A DNA stretch of 64,000 nt from Valencia hispanica (lineage: Eukaryota > Chordata > Actinopteri > Cyprinodontiformes > Valenciidae). A model generated the notes under the pieces. That model saw only the letters and a list, made by a program, of their open reading frames with translations, ran no database searches and was not told the origin of the DNA. The first letter of the stretch is position 1. Every line of letters starts with the position of its first letter. Made by a program: the position numbers and the translations under genes. The stretch covers positions 30,342,796 through 30,406,795 of the forward strand of contig OY747703.1 of the NCBI GenBank assembly GCA_963556495.2. The letters are read 5' to 3'. Below, in pieces: positions 9,402 to 20,709 of this stretch.

Positions 9402-11650
9402 ATGGGGTCTGTAAACTCAAGTTCTCCTCCTCCAGACAGCAAGATATGTTGTTTAATGGCTGAAAAGTATGGGACAGGGGGGCTACGGTGGTGCAGCTGG
9501 TAGAGCAGCTCACCTCACAGCTAGAAGGTCCTGGGTTCAATTACCGGCGGGGACGCTGTGGGTGCTGAGGGTGTGTTTGTTACCCCGCATCATCGGCACC
9601 CACACCCTGGGTGGGGTTGGCAAAGGGCCTTTCTGTGTGGAGTTTGCATGTTCTCCCCATGTTCCCTTGAGAAGCTAATGTGAGCTACTCCCACAAAAAC
9701 ATGCACTAGTCCTGGGGCTATATACTGCCTCCTCCTGGCCTGCTGGGGCGCCTGAAGTGTTGGGGAGGATCTGGCTGGAATAACGTGATCCTTCCACGCG
9801 CTACGTCCAGCCAGGGAAACCCCGCCCCATCAGGTGAAAAGAAGGGCCTGCTCACTGCCCAAGCATAAAGGACGCTTGGGTTTCAGTGCGGGGCCCTCCT
9901 AGGGCTGGCAGAGGGAGAGTGGAACCCCAGGACTGGAACTAGGTAGGAGCACTGGGTGATTAATAAGAAGAGAAAACCGTGGGATAAAAAAATCAACAAC
10001 AAAAAAAGTATGGGATAGACATTTTGGAAAATGTTAATTTCTGGATATCTGAGTGGGACTTTCTAATCGGGGGCAGTTTAGATGTATCTGAACTGGAAAA
10101 AAATTGGAAAAGAAATAGACCTAGAATGGTAACGGCTTAAAAACACTGTTTGTGCGGGGTATTGACTTTAAAAAGTTTGAAAAGCTTAAACGTTGTTGGG
10201 AGACCTGGAAAAATGAACCAAAATGCTGAGAGCGAAAAGCCGGTTTTAGAAATTTAGGTGGGAGTAGAGACAATTCTGCCACAGTGAACGGAAGTACTGA
10301 TAATGCGTCTTTAAAACCTGATCGCTCCACACTTAAACAGAATAAAAAGCAGACACATTTTCAGAAACAACCATCCGCGCCAGCTGATCTCACATCAACA
10401 AATGAACTTGTCAGACCTTCATGTCCCGGGGTGGTTAGATCTACACAGAATTTGCCTCGACCTCCTGATTGGCAGCAAGGACAACCAGAGGCACTCGCCG
10501 GAACGGCAGAAAAGGCGGAGCCCAAACCAGAGCGACAGCCTGATTCACCAATCGCCACTCACGCAGCACCACAACCCTCCAATCCAGAGTACCGCACATC
10601 AAATCAATTCGTAAACAAGCTGCCATCTTGCTCCCCCCCCCATCCTCCAGAACAAGAGGAAAAGACGGCAGAACCACAGCGGAGCAAAATCCTTCTGAGG
10701 TAAGCCTACCACAGGCTTCTAACTGTATCTTGTCGGCTCCCATGTTGGAAGTAAATAATGGGCCAACAATGGTTTTTCGTCCTTGGACTGACGGGGACAT
10801 GGAAGAGGCCATCGGACGCCTCCCTGAAGTCATGGGGAACGGGAAAGATTTCGCTGCTGAGCTGGAGGAATTCTGTATGCCATTCCGCCCCACGGGAGCA
10901 GAAATCAGGTGAGTACTAAAGAAGAAGTTGAAAGCTGCAGATGCTAGCAAGCTAACTGAAAGCTTACCTGACCCTAATATCCGCATGAAAGAGGTGCCAT
11001 CAGATGAATGGCCATAAGCAAAGGAAAGAGGATCAAACGCTGAATAGTATGTGGCTATCATCAAGGTGTGTAAAGCAATTGATAAAGAGTTTCCCAACAA
11101 GCCAAATTTAACTGTTTTACATGCTGTAAAGCAAAGGCCGGACGGGGCCACGGATGACTTTCTTCACAGACTGGAGGAAGCATTTGAGAGACACAGCGGA
11201 CTAACAAAGCCAAAGGAGATATGTGGTTCGGTCTGGGAGTCGATGCTTTGCGATCGAATTCTGGCTCAGCTGCTTCCGGAACTGCGGACCGAGGTAACTG
11301 ATAAATATATTGGATTGGACCAAGGAATGAACTATTCTGAACTGCGCAAATATGTTTTACATTCTGAGAGACTCATAAAGAGGAGAAAAAATGACTTAAA
11401 GACAAAAAGAGAAAGTGATTTGCACAATGCGGCCTTAACAATATATTCAGGCGTGACACGGACAAAGACACAGAGTGCAACACCACAGTCGCCCGCAGTC
11501 AGCTGATCACCGCAGAGTTTTACCAGAGGACAATGACCGTTGCCATCGCTGTGGGAGACGTGGACATTTCAGAGACCAATGTCGGCAGGCTTCAGCAACC
11601 ACACTGAGAGGCCGTCACCAAGCCAGCTGGGCTAGCTGACTAAGAAAGTT
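9402..11650 (+). pseudogene. ERV-1 gag relic
   Basis: Gag builds the virion core. The ATG at 9402 (A at -3, G at +4) starts MGSVNSSS, whose Gly-2 fits a myristoylation signal for a matrix domain. The frame is broken by a SINE (9478-10003) and later stop codons. A proline/glutamine-rich linker lies at 10284-10700. Capsid-like sequence follows (10735-10912 with VFRPWTDGDMEEAI, and 11051-11506 with VKQRPDGATDDFLHRLEEAF), the layout of gamma/epsilon-like capsids. A CCHC zinc knuckle of spacing CX2CX4HX4C is at 11541-11582. Reading-frame changes occur near 10915 and 11506. The gene is inactive. Retroviral rather than Gypsy affinity is inferred from the capsid motif, the primer site and the pol sequence. 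Confidence 0.85.
9478..10003 (+). mobile_element. tRNA-derived SINE inserted in ERV-1 gag
   Basis: The head carries an A-box-like GGTGCAGCTGGTAGAGCAG and a B-box GGTTCAATTACC, as in a pol III promoter from a tRNA. The middle contains GTGGAGTTTGCATGTTCTCC, a widespread teleost SINE segment. The end is A-rich. A 15-bp target duplication with one mismatch (AAAAGTATGGGACAG at 9463-9477, AAAAGTATGGGATAG at 10004-10018) proves retroposition. A shorter copy of the same family is at 57075-57407. Confidence 0.93.
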
Positions 11651-11748
11651 TTCCAGTAATGAGCAGAAAGGAGAATTCTCCATTTTGCCAACCGATGAAT
11701 GTGCAGGTCTGAAATGCACAAAAACACACACAGACACATCCAATCACA

Positions 11749-12260
11749 TTGAAAGAGATAAACAAACTTGTTGACAAGGAAAAATCTGCAATTTCCAATG
11801 AAAATTCTGCTCTTTGCAAGGAAGAATCTGCTTTCTTCACTAATAAAACTAACCCTCACAACTGGATTACAGAAGCCATTGAACATTTAGAGAAACAACA
11901 AACGACACCAACTGGTACGTATGCTCATGTCACTTTAGAAGCATGCAAGGCCTTACCTATTCTGTCTCTAAATATTTCAGGATCATCTGTGGAGTTCATG
12001 GTTGACTCCGGAGCAACCCATTTGGTTCTGAAAAATACGGAACTACAACCACATCCAAAAATGAGCAGCAACCATGTTTTTTCTATCTCTGCTTCCGGTC
12101 AGGTTGTAAACTGGGAGAAGGGCCAGCTTTCAAACACGGTTTTCTGATTTCTCAACAATGTCCTGCAAATTTATTAGGAAGAGACCTGATGTGCAAACTA
12201 AATATCACTCTTTTTTCATCACCACAAGGCATCCAAGTTGTACCAGCTCAGGAGAACTCA
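11749..12260 (+). pseudogene. ERV-1 protease relic
   Basis: Retroviral aspartic protease cleaves Gag and Pol. The catalytic motif FMVDSGATHLVL is intact (Asp-Ser-Gly codons at 12004-12012). The C-terminal family motif LLGRDLM follows at about 12172. The two parts are in different frames, with a shift near 12120. A stretch with repeated Lys/Ser/Asn codons precedes the domain and may be the gag-pro junction. Confidence 0.85.
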
Positions 12261-13779
12261 GTGTTGACGGCAGTGAAATACAGCTCTCACGACCTCAAAC
12301 ATGAATATGAGTGGAAGCTGATAGCAGGTACCACCGCGAAATTCCTCCTTGATTCGGCTCAGAATCTGGTGAGTCCAGCATCTGTTTTTATGCCGGAAGG
12401 AGACCTCCATTGCACATCATACATTTCTACAGGACCGGACACGGAGTATGAGCAGACATGGTTTAGCTCAGACACACATTCAGCTGCACTGAATGTCTGA
12501 ATCACACCTGAACAGCGAACACTTTACCGATTTTATGAACATGAACCATACATTTCTCTCTCTAAACCGGCTAGTGCAAAATGGGAAATTGTGGAAAAAC
12601 TTGTTCACCGACCTCAGTCAGTTTCTGATTGGGAACAAACGCAGCGTGACACCTCCGTTTTTCATTCAAAATCTGCGCAGCTTTTCAAACGCCCATTTCA
12701 GTGCACAGTGCATGTCACCAGAGTAGCTCATTTAACTGATGACTCTGAGGAGATGCTGTCACACGCATTTCTACACGAATATACTGCAGCAAAACAGGCA
12801 GAAATACCCCTCCCCCTACAGCAGATCTCATCTGACATGTGGGCAAACAATTCATATGATGTGGGTTTAATTAAGGGTTGTAATCCTGTCAAAATCACAC
12901 CAAAATCATCCTTTCGCCCAGTTAAACGCCAGTACCCGTTAAAAGCTGAAGCAGTTCGTGGAATAAAACCAGTGTTTGATGCTCTGTTAAAATCTGGGAT
13001 AATTGTCGGATGCACCAGTTCCCCCGTACGTAGTCCGATTTTTCCAGTGAAAAAAATCAGAGAAACAGGTGAAGTATGGCGTTTTGTGTTAGATTTAAAA
13101 CGGATCAATGAATTAATAATTCCGCGAGCCGCCAGTTCAATGAATCCGTGTACTATTCTGCCACAGGTCCCACCATCAGCTACTCATTTTTCAGTTGTTG
13201 ACCTGAGTAATGCGTTCTTCAGTGTGCCAGTAGACCCGGACAGTCAGTTCTTGTTTGCTTTCGAGTATGAAGGGAAAGGTTACACGTTTACCCGCCTCCC
13301 ACAGGGTACATCGAGTCTCCTACCATCTTTAACATGGCACTTACAGAGAGTTTGGAGGGACTAGAACTGTCTCCCGACTCTGTTTTGATCCAATATGTGG
13401 ATGACCTGTTATTGTGTGCACCGTCGGAAAAACTGTGTAAAACAGACACTGTTGCTTTGTTGAAGCATTTGCTAGACATAAAGCTAGTTTGTCAAAACTG
13501 CAGTTTGTGAAATCAGAGGTCACTTTTCTTGGTCACGTTGTCTCAAAAAGCTCAAAGTCTTTGTCTACTAGAGGGTAAAAGCTGTGAAGCAGATTCCTAA
13601 ACTGATCACCAAGAAACAAATTATATCTTTTTTAGGCTTAACTTCTTACTGTAGGAATTTAATTCCAAACTATGCAGTATTAGAAAAGCCACTGTCTGAG
13701 CCGATACATGGGAAAAATATGGTGGCCTCTGCCGCCATCCATTGGTGCCCTGAGGCACTGCAAGCATTTGAGGAATTAA
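12261..13779 (+). pseudogene. ERV-1 reverse transcriptase relic
   Basis: Reverse transcriptase copies viral RNA into DNA. The frame 12591-13364 holds RT motifs in order: QYPLKAEAVRGIKPV, PVRSPIFPVKK, WRFVLDLKRINE, HFSVVDLSNAFFSVPVD (first catalytic Asp) and FTRLPQG. A small deletion just after FTRLPQG (near 13307) shifts the frame, and the catalytic YVDDLLLC then reads at 13394-13417. Thumb/connection sequence follows (ISFLGLTSYCRNLIPNYA, from about 13615). The pattern is that of fish class I ERVs rather than Gypsy. Beyond 13779 the gene is interrupted by a MITE. Before 12591, 12261-12500 reads as a degraded linker. Confidence 0.9.
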
Positions 13780-14277
13780 AGGGGCTATATGCAATTTTCT
13801 GAAATTTAAACTCGTGACTGACACCTGTGGCCAAAAAACGGAACTGCTCTTCATTTCTGCTCGCACTCGCAGCGCGCGCTCGTACGCCGGTTGCTCTGAA
13901 TCTTCTATCTTCTTTCGGGCACTTGTCAGGAGTTTAACTTTTTTAGTCTTATATGGAGTTACTGTTAGTGTCAGAGTTGTCCTTGGTCTCTTCTGTGTAT
14001 TCGCACAATCCATTGAACTGCTTGCGAGTGCTGACTAGCGGTGGTGGCAGAGTGATCTGAAACATTTAACATGAACGCGCTTGACGTCACATCCGCAGAC
14101 AGCGCGGAAAAATCGGACCCGACAGAAAATAGAAAAATTGGATACAGGCTTATAGGTGCACCCACTGTGAGCTGACAAGGTGTAAGTATGCTCATCAGGA
14201 GATGTTTGAGTCATAAATGGGCAAATAAAAAGGCTATTGTTACGTTTATTTTTTGGGAAAAGTCGCATATAGCCTCT
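13780..14277. mobile_element. Kolobok-type MITE inserted in ERV-1 pol
   Basis: A 498-bp unit starts AGGGGCTATATGC and ends GCATATAGCCTCT, terminal inverted repeats with one mismatch in 13. It is flanked by TTAA on both sides (13776-13779 and 14278-14281). TTAA duplication with ARGGC-type ends fits Kolobok better than piggyBac, whose ends begin CCY. The interior is GC-richer, contains GCGCGC and carries no transposase. Removing it would leave the pol frame continuous across the site, which shows where the boundaries are. Confidence 0.85.
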
Positions 14278-14281
14278 TTAA

Positions 14282-15230
14282 AAAAGGCACTGCAAAACCC
14301 CCCAGTATTAGCCCTACCAGATGCACAGAAACCGTTTTTTTCAGATGGTTGATGAGAAAAATGGGTGCATAGTTTCTGTGCTGAACATTGTGGTTTGAAA
14401 CGTCCGGTCGTTTACTACTCTGCAAAACTTGATCCAGTTGCAGCTGGGAGATCCCGAGATCAGTCGCGGCAGCTGAAAAGGCTGTTTTAGCCTCTAGAGA
14501 CATAGTGATGTACTTTCCCCTCACTGTATTTGTCCCACATAACGTTGCAATTATTTTATTGGAACAGAGAACGTCACACCTATCAGCAGCAAGATGGTTA
14601 AGGTATTCTTCAATTCTGTTAAATTTGCCAAATATAACAGTGAGAAGGTGTACGGGACTAAATGCTCCCAGTTTGCTGCCTACGGACGATGACGGGGAAC
14701 CCCATGACTGCCAGGCAGAGTTAGAGGTACTGTGTACACCACGACCTGACTTGACTGACACACCCCTGGAGAACCCTGACTTGATACTTTATGTGGACGG
14801 GTCAGCTTTCAGAGATCCGATGGGAAAAAATCGGGTAGGGTTTGCTGTTTGCTCTGATCATTGTACTCTGTGTACTTCTGTTGAGAACAAACCATGTCTT
14901 CCTAGACATTTCTTTCCAGTTTTTGCTAAGTTCAGCCATGGGTTTGATCATTGTTCCAAAAGTGGTATGTTTGATCTGGTTGCTACACATTGGTTTACAA
15001 GAGGATTCACCTCTTTCGCAGAAAAATATTGTCATTCATGCATGGTGTGTGCCACAAATAATCCAGGGCGACCGGTGTCAACTAAAACTGATGGCCATCT
15101 GGCCCCTCAGAGGCCCTTCGAGCACTTGATGATGGACTTCATTGAGCTGGCTCCTGCTGAAGGTAAAGAATTTTGCTTAGTGATCGTCAATATGTTCTCA
15201 AAATGGACAGAGGCTTTCACTAACACTAAT
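14282..15230 (+). pseudogene. ERV-1 RNase H and integrase relic, truncated
   Basis: RNase H removes template RNA; integrase inserts viral DNA. After a connection segment (VYYSAKLDPVAAG near 14412), a frame open from 14505 to 15302 holds the RNase H motif LILYVDGSAF (catalytic Asp at 14796-14798). It then continues through a probable deletion into the integrase zinc-binding half (CHSCMVCATNN, about 15030) and the core start MMDFIELAPAEG with MFSKWTEAF (15130-15215). The RNase H Glu/Asp positions between these are missing, so an internal deletion joins RNase H to integrase. The sequence stops about 35 residues into the integrase core. The rest of integrase, env and the 3' LTR are absent, and 15231-15301 is unidentified. 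Confidence 0.88.
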
Positions 15231-15301
15231 CTGTTTGCCTGCTCATACTGTGTGAATAAATCTTTTAGTCTTTGGTCTGGCTGTTTAAATCTGCATTTGT
15301 A

Positions 15302-15601
15302 GGCGGCTGTAGCTCAGTGGTAGAGTTGTCAGCCTGCAACCCAGAAATTGTGGGTTCGATTCCAGCTTCCATCTCCTACATGTCGTTGTGTCCTTGTGGA
15401 AGACACTTCACCTACCTTACCTACTGAAGGGCCAATGGTGCGATATGGCAGCCTCGCTTCTGTCAGCCTGCCCCAGGGCAGCCGTGGCTATAATCATAGC
15501 TTGCTTCCACCAGTGTGTAAATGTGAGAGTGAATAAATAATGGAGTTGTAAAGCGCTTTGAGAGTTTTGAAAAGCGCTATATAAATGCAAGCTATTATTA
15601 T
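15302..15601 (+). mobile_element. tRNA-derived SINE with LINE-type tail
   Basis: The tRNA-like head GGCTGTAGCTCAGTGGTAGAG and B-box GGGTTCGATTCC (about 15352) are followed by a central region and the tail GTAAAGCGCTTTGAGAG, then AAAAGCGCTATATAAATGC and ATTATTATT. The tail type is shared with fish L2/CR1-like LINEs, whose enzymes mobilise such SINEs. It is a different family from the SINE at 9478. Confidence 0.9.
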
Positions 15602-15689
15602 TTGGGTTTTCGCTTCAAGACAATTATGTTTATGTCATTGAGTGACCAGGGCTGGCTGCTCCAGCCAATGATGCGATTCACATCCATAT

Positions 15690-15915
15690 TTACGCAGCTA
15701 ATCAATCCATATTTGTTCTACGTTTCAAGCATTCCAGCACAGACTGTGAAAGAGGCTTTAGTTTAATGAATCATATCAAAACAGCATCGAGAAATCGTCT
15801 TAAAGCTGCTGATGCGCATAACGTCAAAGCTGCAAGCAGATGAAGCCATCAACCTGGACGTGTACAACCACTGGATGCATTAGAAGGACAGACTAAAAAA
15901 ATACGGTGAAATGTA
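15690..15915 (+). pseudogene. hAT transposase C-terminal relic
   Basis: The reading DCERGFSLMNHIKTASRNRL at 15742 and, after a one-base shift, ADEAINLDVYNHW near 15835 are the C-terminal dimerisation region of hAT-type transposase-derived proteins (ZNF862-like fish copies). About 75 residues remain, with a frameshift. No terminal repeats were found. Confidence 0.7.
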
Positions 15916-16496
15916 AGTCCTCAATCAGATTTGTGCTAAACTAGTGTCATTTATTTACAATGTTTATTTATGAAAATTTATCATTAAATGCTGTCACCAG
16001 TTTATGAGTAGCAGAAACACAAATAATTGTGTGATTATATACTGTATATAGCGGACAAAGAGTTACAGGACCCTCTCCCAGACCAAAGCAGGACCCTCTT
16101 ACTCAGTGCACAGCAAGAGCTTCACGCAATGGCTCATGCTTATAATACAAGTCAGACTTTTATAATATAGTGTTAAGCGTGTTTTAAAAATTTGAGTTCA
16201 TAGTTAGCTTGACTTACCTGGCAGTTGATGTTTCTCCACAGTTGTAATAAAATATTTATACTTACAATAGTGTTAACACACTGCACAGGTCATGATTAAG
16301 ATCTTTGTCATTTTAATTGTAAGTGGGATAATGTAATTAATTAAAAAGTATTCTCACAGAAGTTGAAATGCTGTAATTTGAATCTTTTAATAAATTATGT
16401 AAACTGGATGGATGCAATGCTGGCATAACCACAGTGCACACATCTGATGTTGCTCACAGTGGTCAAAGGGACCGCTCAGGCCATTTGTGTGTTTGC
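15916..16496. other. No recognised gene
   Basis: AT-rich, without motifs, up to the Ngaro relic. Confidence 0.5.
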
Positions 16497-16900
16497 TCAG
16501 ACACATGAAAAATTTGAGGGAACATTGGTTGGCGGCCAGGCAGGAACGAATATAATCTGAGATGGGTTGGGAGGGGCTGAGGGATGAGCGAAGATGAAAA
16601 AGTTAGATGGGGAAGGAAGCACCGAGCTGATCGGTTTTGCTTTTGTGGAATGTGAAAATGAAGACATCCTGGTTAAAGATTGAGATATCTGAAAGGCGTG
16701 GATGAATTGAAAGATCATATCTGGAAGAAGTAGGGGCGAACTAGGAGCAGCGTAGAAAACCGAAGTAGGCCAACAGGAACATTGATTCTAATGTTAGATT
16801 GACTAAAGGAGTAGAGTAACCAGAACAAATGGTATGGATGCAACGGCTAAGGAGGTCGGAGGTTAGAGGAAATCGGTGGTTAGTGATGGATAGTTATTGC
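16497..16900 (-). pseudogene. Ngaro/DIRS tyrosine recombinase relic (weak)
   Basis: Downstream of the RT in the minus sense, 16497-16718 reads FQFIHAFQISQSLTRMSSF, KAKPISS and FIFAHPSAPPNPS, which align in order with the tyrosine-recombinase region of fish Ngaro elements. The catalytic Arg/His/Tyr residues are not recognisable. The position after the RT supports the call. Confidence 0.5.
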
Positions 16901-17806
16901 TTCTTGAGACCTTTAAGCAACATGGATATGTGACTATGGGTAAGAGCTGGACAGGAATCCCGGTAGCCAATTTAACAAAGAAATTAATGCTGGAAAGATA
17001 AGACTGTATGGTTGAAATGCTAATTTTTTCAATTGTGTAAGAATAAATAACGAATCGGGATGAGTGAAGGGAAACGAAAGGTTATATGTTAAATGGAAAG
17101 TTTTGAAGTTGTTCCATCCTAAAAGATAAGATGAAAGGGTACGAGGAGTGAGACTGTTGAGAATGGCATTCTGAGACAAAATGGCCTAGATGACCTAGCA
17201 GTGACAGAATCTGTTGTTTGGAGCATGAGTCGGCTAGGATAAAGTTAGAAAGAATCAAAGAGATTCGGTGGACCTGCTCAAGCTGGAGAGATGCTTGAAA
17301 AGTGGATGAATCAAGAGTAACAACCAGGAATTCCAGAGAAGTAAGAGGACCTTTTGTCTTCTTTTCAGACAAAGGGACTCCGATGTTAGAGAAGGCTCCG
17401 GTGAGGGTGCGGAGCCCGAGACTAGGAGGAGACGAGGCGGGGTTGAAGACAAGAAAATCATCGAGGAGGTGAAGGACGTAGGGAAGGCTGTAAGTGTTAA
17501 GCAGGATCCAACACAAGGCCTCTGAAAGAGAATCGAAGATTCGAGGGCTACTTCTGCAACCTAAAGTGAGTCTGACTGCAAAGTAATAAGACCCTTTCCC
17601 AAAGACGCCAAAGAACCGCCAGAAGTCTGGATGAAGGGGGAGGACCTTGAAGGCACTAGTGATGTCTGCTTTAGAGGGTCATGCTTTGCTAGACGGATAA
17701 GCCGGATTGCAAGATCAATGGTGACATACTGCATGGAGAAATCGGGAAAAGGGGATGAGACTGTTGATACTGGGTACGGAGGAGACGTGAGGTGCCGACA
17801 AGTCAA
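16901..17806 (-). pseudogene. Ngaro/DIRS-type reverse transcriptase relic (C-terminal part)
   Basis: Ngaro elements use a reverse transcriptase plus a tyrosine recombinase instead of an integrase. Minus-strand reading from 17806 gives QYVTIDLAIRLIRLA, then the catalytic block VLHLLDDFLVFNP (LDD in place of YxDD), GVPLSEKKTKGPLTSLEFL and QQILSLLGHLGHF (RT thumb/RNase H start). All are characteristic of fish Ngaro RT. Frame changes and stops occur near 17560 and 17082. The reading starts in the middle of the RT because a 5.7-kb L1 is inserted at 17807-17814. The N-terminal part continues at 23556-24050, so both pieces form one old element. Confidence 0.82.
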
Positions 17807-17814
17807 TGATCAGT
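17807..17814. repeat. Target-site duplication, left copy (L1 in Ngaro)
   Basis: TGATCAGT here equals 23548-23555. Ngaro coding sequence ends at one copy and resumes at the other. Confidence 0.85.
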
Positions 17815-18479
17815 CTTTTTTTTTCTTTTCTTTTTTTTTGAACGTGTCCTGTTTGGCAGTGTGGAGCTCAGAATTGGTGTCTGAGTACCAAGTAGAAGCC
17901 CAACAGATTTACTTTCACAAGCGGAGCAGTACAGCTTTTTCTATAGTACTCCACTTGATATATGTGTGAAAAATCTCTATTATGAATTGCTGGGGGGTTT
18001 ATTTCCTGATGTTATGGACATGGAGACGGAAAATTAAGGGGAAGAAATAAAAGATGAAGAAGAAAGGTAGGAAACAAAAAGTCAAGAGAGAGGGTGAGTT
18101 GAAAATACAAGAGAGGAAAGGGAACAAAGAAAACACAGGAAAACATTGAAGTCTGCCTCCATACCCATAGGACGGCAGCGAGAGGGGAAAAACAAAACAA
18201 AACAAAACACGAAAAAGGAACATCGACAAAACAAACCAAACATCGCTAACTAAGAACTACACAACCACATCAAACAAAAATGGATATAAAAATACAACAA
18301 CAATGTCACAAAACAACTTATGGTACAGATTAATCAAGCTCTAGTAATAATAACCTCAGTCCAAGAATATATCTGTAAATACCAGAGGCCCCACACCTAT
18401 GTGTGTGTGTGTGAGGATGCTGGTGCATATAAGGTTTCTCCATAAGAGTGTTCGATAGCTGGTGTGAGCAGGCATCAAT

Positions 18480-19374
18480 CCATCTCCCAGGAATCGATGC
18501 AGACATGAAGGAGATCGGAGCCAAGACGTCCAAAGGACCCCCGGAGCCCCAGGCGGACCCGGTCGGGGCCGACCGCATCCCCCAAGAGAGGAGCAGGGGA
18601 GAACCCCAGGGGAACGTCCAGCGGCTACTATGCAGGGGCCCGGGGGGCAGCAGTGACGAGCCCACGGGCCCCGCCAGGGTGGGCTGGTCCATGGACCGGG
18701 AGAGCCGGGGCCCAGGGGCGCCCCACCCCCCAGCAGGGACCCGACAAGGGGCCGGCCGACAAGGGGCCCCCGGCACCGCAGGGGCCGCGGCCGGCCACGC
18801 ACCACCACCACCCTAGGCCAATCCCCACCGCCAGCATCCCAGCGCCCCACCCCTGCTCCACGTCAGGGCTCCCCACGGATTGCCGCAGCGGATGGACAGC
18901 ATCCCCAGGCCAAGCTCAGCCAGCACCAAATTGTACCAGCTCCAGAGTCCTGATCCTGCGCAACACAGAGCGCCGAAACAAGGCATCCAACAAAGGCCAG
19001 GGCCGGTCCAACCCGCCAATGAACAGACCACGCACGGTGCACACAGAACAGGTGATCGAACGAGCAGAGACGCTGGATCCATATCCCGCCGAGCAGGCAC
19101 CATCCAACAATCCCAAACCTGGCACCCCTAAAAGAGGTGCTCCAACCAACCAAAGGAAAATATCGGCCCAGCGCATCGGCCGACCGACAGATCAGTCCCC
19201 CCAGGCCCAGCCAGGCACGCAGCAGGTCCGAACCGGATTGACCACCAACGCACCAGTAGGCAGGGGCACCCGTCACTGGCGGGGAGTGACGGAGGGGAAA
19301 TAGGCCCCCCATTAAATGTAAGGCCTGAGGTGCGCCAAGAGAGAGGGCAGCCCAAGTCATACGTTCCCTCCCTC
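18480..19374 (-). other. L1 3' UTR, GC-rich, distal part
   Basis: A GC-rich island in AT-rich surroundings, between the piggyBac insertion and the L1 end. It supports long overlapping open frames on both strands (for example 18653-19303, proline/arginine-rich), which reflect base composition. Fish L1 elements are known for such GC-rich 3' UTRs, and its place after ORF2 agrees. Confidence 0.7.
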
Positions 19375-20440
19375 TTAACCTCTTAAGCCCCAAGGTCTCT
19401 CCAGGGTCTCTCAAAGTTCCTAGCTCGAATAGGACATGCCCAACATTAATTTATTTTTTCTCTGCAAAAACAAACTGTGTAAACAATCTTGGTATCAAAA
19501 TGAAGCCAATGCTTGTGAGATTTAATCAGAGGTGTAAAAGTTATAGTAGAATATTAACTGCAGATAATCATAAACCAACATGCGTAGATTACCTGTACCA
19601 AGATTCATGTTGATGAAGTGAAGTGGAGCAAAGTTACAGAGGTTTTAGTGAAAAAATAGCTCGTTTTTTTGCAGTTTGGCACAGTTTGGCACATTTCGGC
19701 ACAATTTGGAACAAACAGTGAAAGTTTCAATTTCTCAATTCCTGATCTACTGATTGCATTCAAGTTCAGTTATATGCCTGAAAACAAAGTGTTTTTTATA
19801 TTTTTTGGTAAAATATCCTACATATTTATCACCCTGTTTAAATAACACTATAACGCAGAGATAGGCTTGACTCCAACTGAAGAACATTTATTCAAATTCC
19901 AAATACAACAAAATTGTGAAATATACATATGAAATGGATAACAAAACTGTTCACAACCCCCTCCTCGTATCAATGCAAATGTTATATGGATGGTAATGTG
20001 CTTTGCATGCAGTAACAATTTGATCGTAGAGTGGCCTGATTTTGCACAGACGACTGTAATCAGGGGTGGTTTCTGTTTCTTTTCATTGTCCTCATTCACA
20101 AAGCTGAGGTGCAATGACCACAAGATTGCCTCAAACTGGTTTCTCTGCATAGTGTTACGGGATAATTTAAAATTATATGGCCACTCACCCAGCAGTCAGA
20201 TACAACTCCTGTGTATATAATGATGGATACGAAAACATATAGGTCTGTTACAGTGAGGGGAGTCCAAAGGAACTTTCTGCCAGCCTCTTTCGTTTTTGTA
20301 GCATTGATATTGTCGATAATTGTCCAAATTACAGATGAACTGAAGAAGAGCTGGAAGAGAGAGAGAGAGGGGAGACCATGCTGCTGCTTGGTCAAATGCC
20401 TTGGAGGTATTTAGTCTTCATCCTCACTAACACAAGATAA
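19375..20440 (-). mobile_element. piggyBac-type transposon relic in the L1 3' UTR
   Basis: piggyBac transposases insert at TTAA. TTAA at 19375-19378 is followed by CCTCTTAAGCCCCAAGG, a piggyBac-like terminus. The minus strand then encodes, from 20395 down, SLFQLFFSSSVIWTIIDNIN, AGRKFLWTPLTV and VFVSIIIYTG. After a frame change at about 20150 comes QFEAILWSLHL, with NEDNEKKQ. This is the N-terminal part of PGBD4-like transposase. The catalytic Asp residues are not present, since the sequence between 19700 and 19990 has lost coding character. The second terminus was not identified. TTAA at 20665 is a candidate, but the sequence beside it lacks the matching inverted repeat. Confidence 0.75.
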
Positions 20441-20514
20441 CAGAAAAATAGAGAAATTATAAATATATGCATACACATCTACATATAAATGTCTACACAC
20501 ACACACATGTGTAT

Positions 20515-20523
20515 ACATACATA

Positions 20524-20554
<31 letters not shown>

Positions 20555-20566
20555 GTACACCTGTCG

Positions 20567-20617
<51 letters not shown>
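20515..20617. repeat. (TA)n microsatellite
   Basis: Two long TA runs separated by GTACACCTGTCGC. Reading frames across it (polytyrosine/isoleucine) are artefacts. Confidence 0.97.
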
Positions 20618-20621
<4 letters not shown>

Positions 20622-20709
20622 AAATGTCTTCCCAGGGAGCCAGCTCCCCCACTGACCCCAATACTTAATTTCCCTCTGACATTCGCTCTACTATCAGAAC
20701 ACAAAAGAC

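Noticed and set aside
9483..9550. Possible tRNA gene
   Set aside because: Promoter boxes are present, but the acceptor stem does not pair and an A-rich retroposon with target duplications follows. It is a SINE head. The same applies at 15302 and 57080.
13814..14268. Frames of 74-77 codons between pol segments
   Set aside because: They lie inside the MITE that interrupts pol and are not part of the virus or of a transposase.
17999..18239. Hydrophobic Phe/Leu-rich minus-strand frames
   Set aside because: They come from a purine-rich stretch of the L1 3' UTR, not from a membrane protein gene.
18653..19303. 216-codon proline/arginine-rich frame, plus strand
   Set aside because: It lies in the GC-rich 3' UTR of a minus-strand L1, with overlapping open frames on every strand and no domain.
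20467..20661. Tyr/Ile repeat peptides on both strands
   Set aside because: They are translations of the TA microsatellite.
20665..20668. TTAA as the right-hand duplication of the piggyBac relic
   Set aside because: The sequence inside it does not match the inverted terminus at 19379, so the right end is left open.
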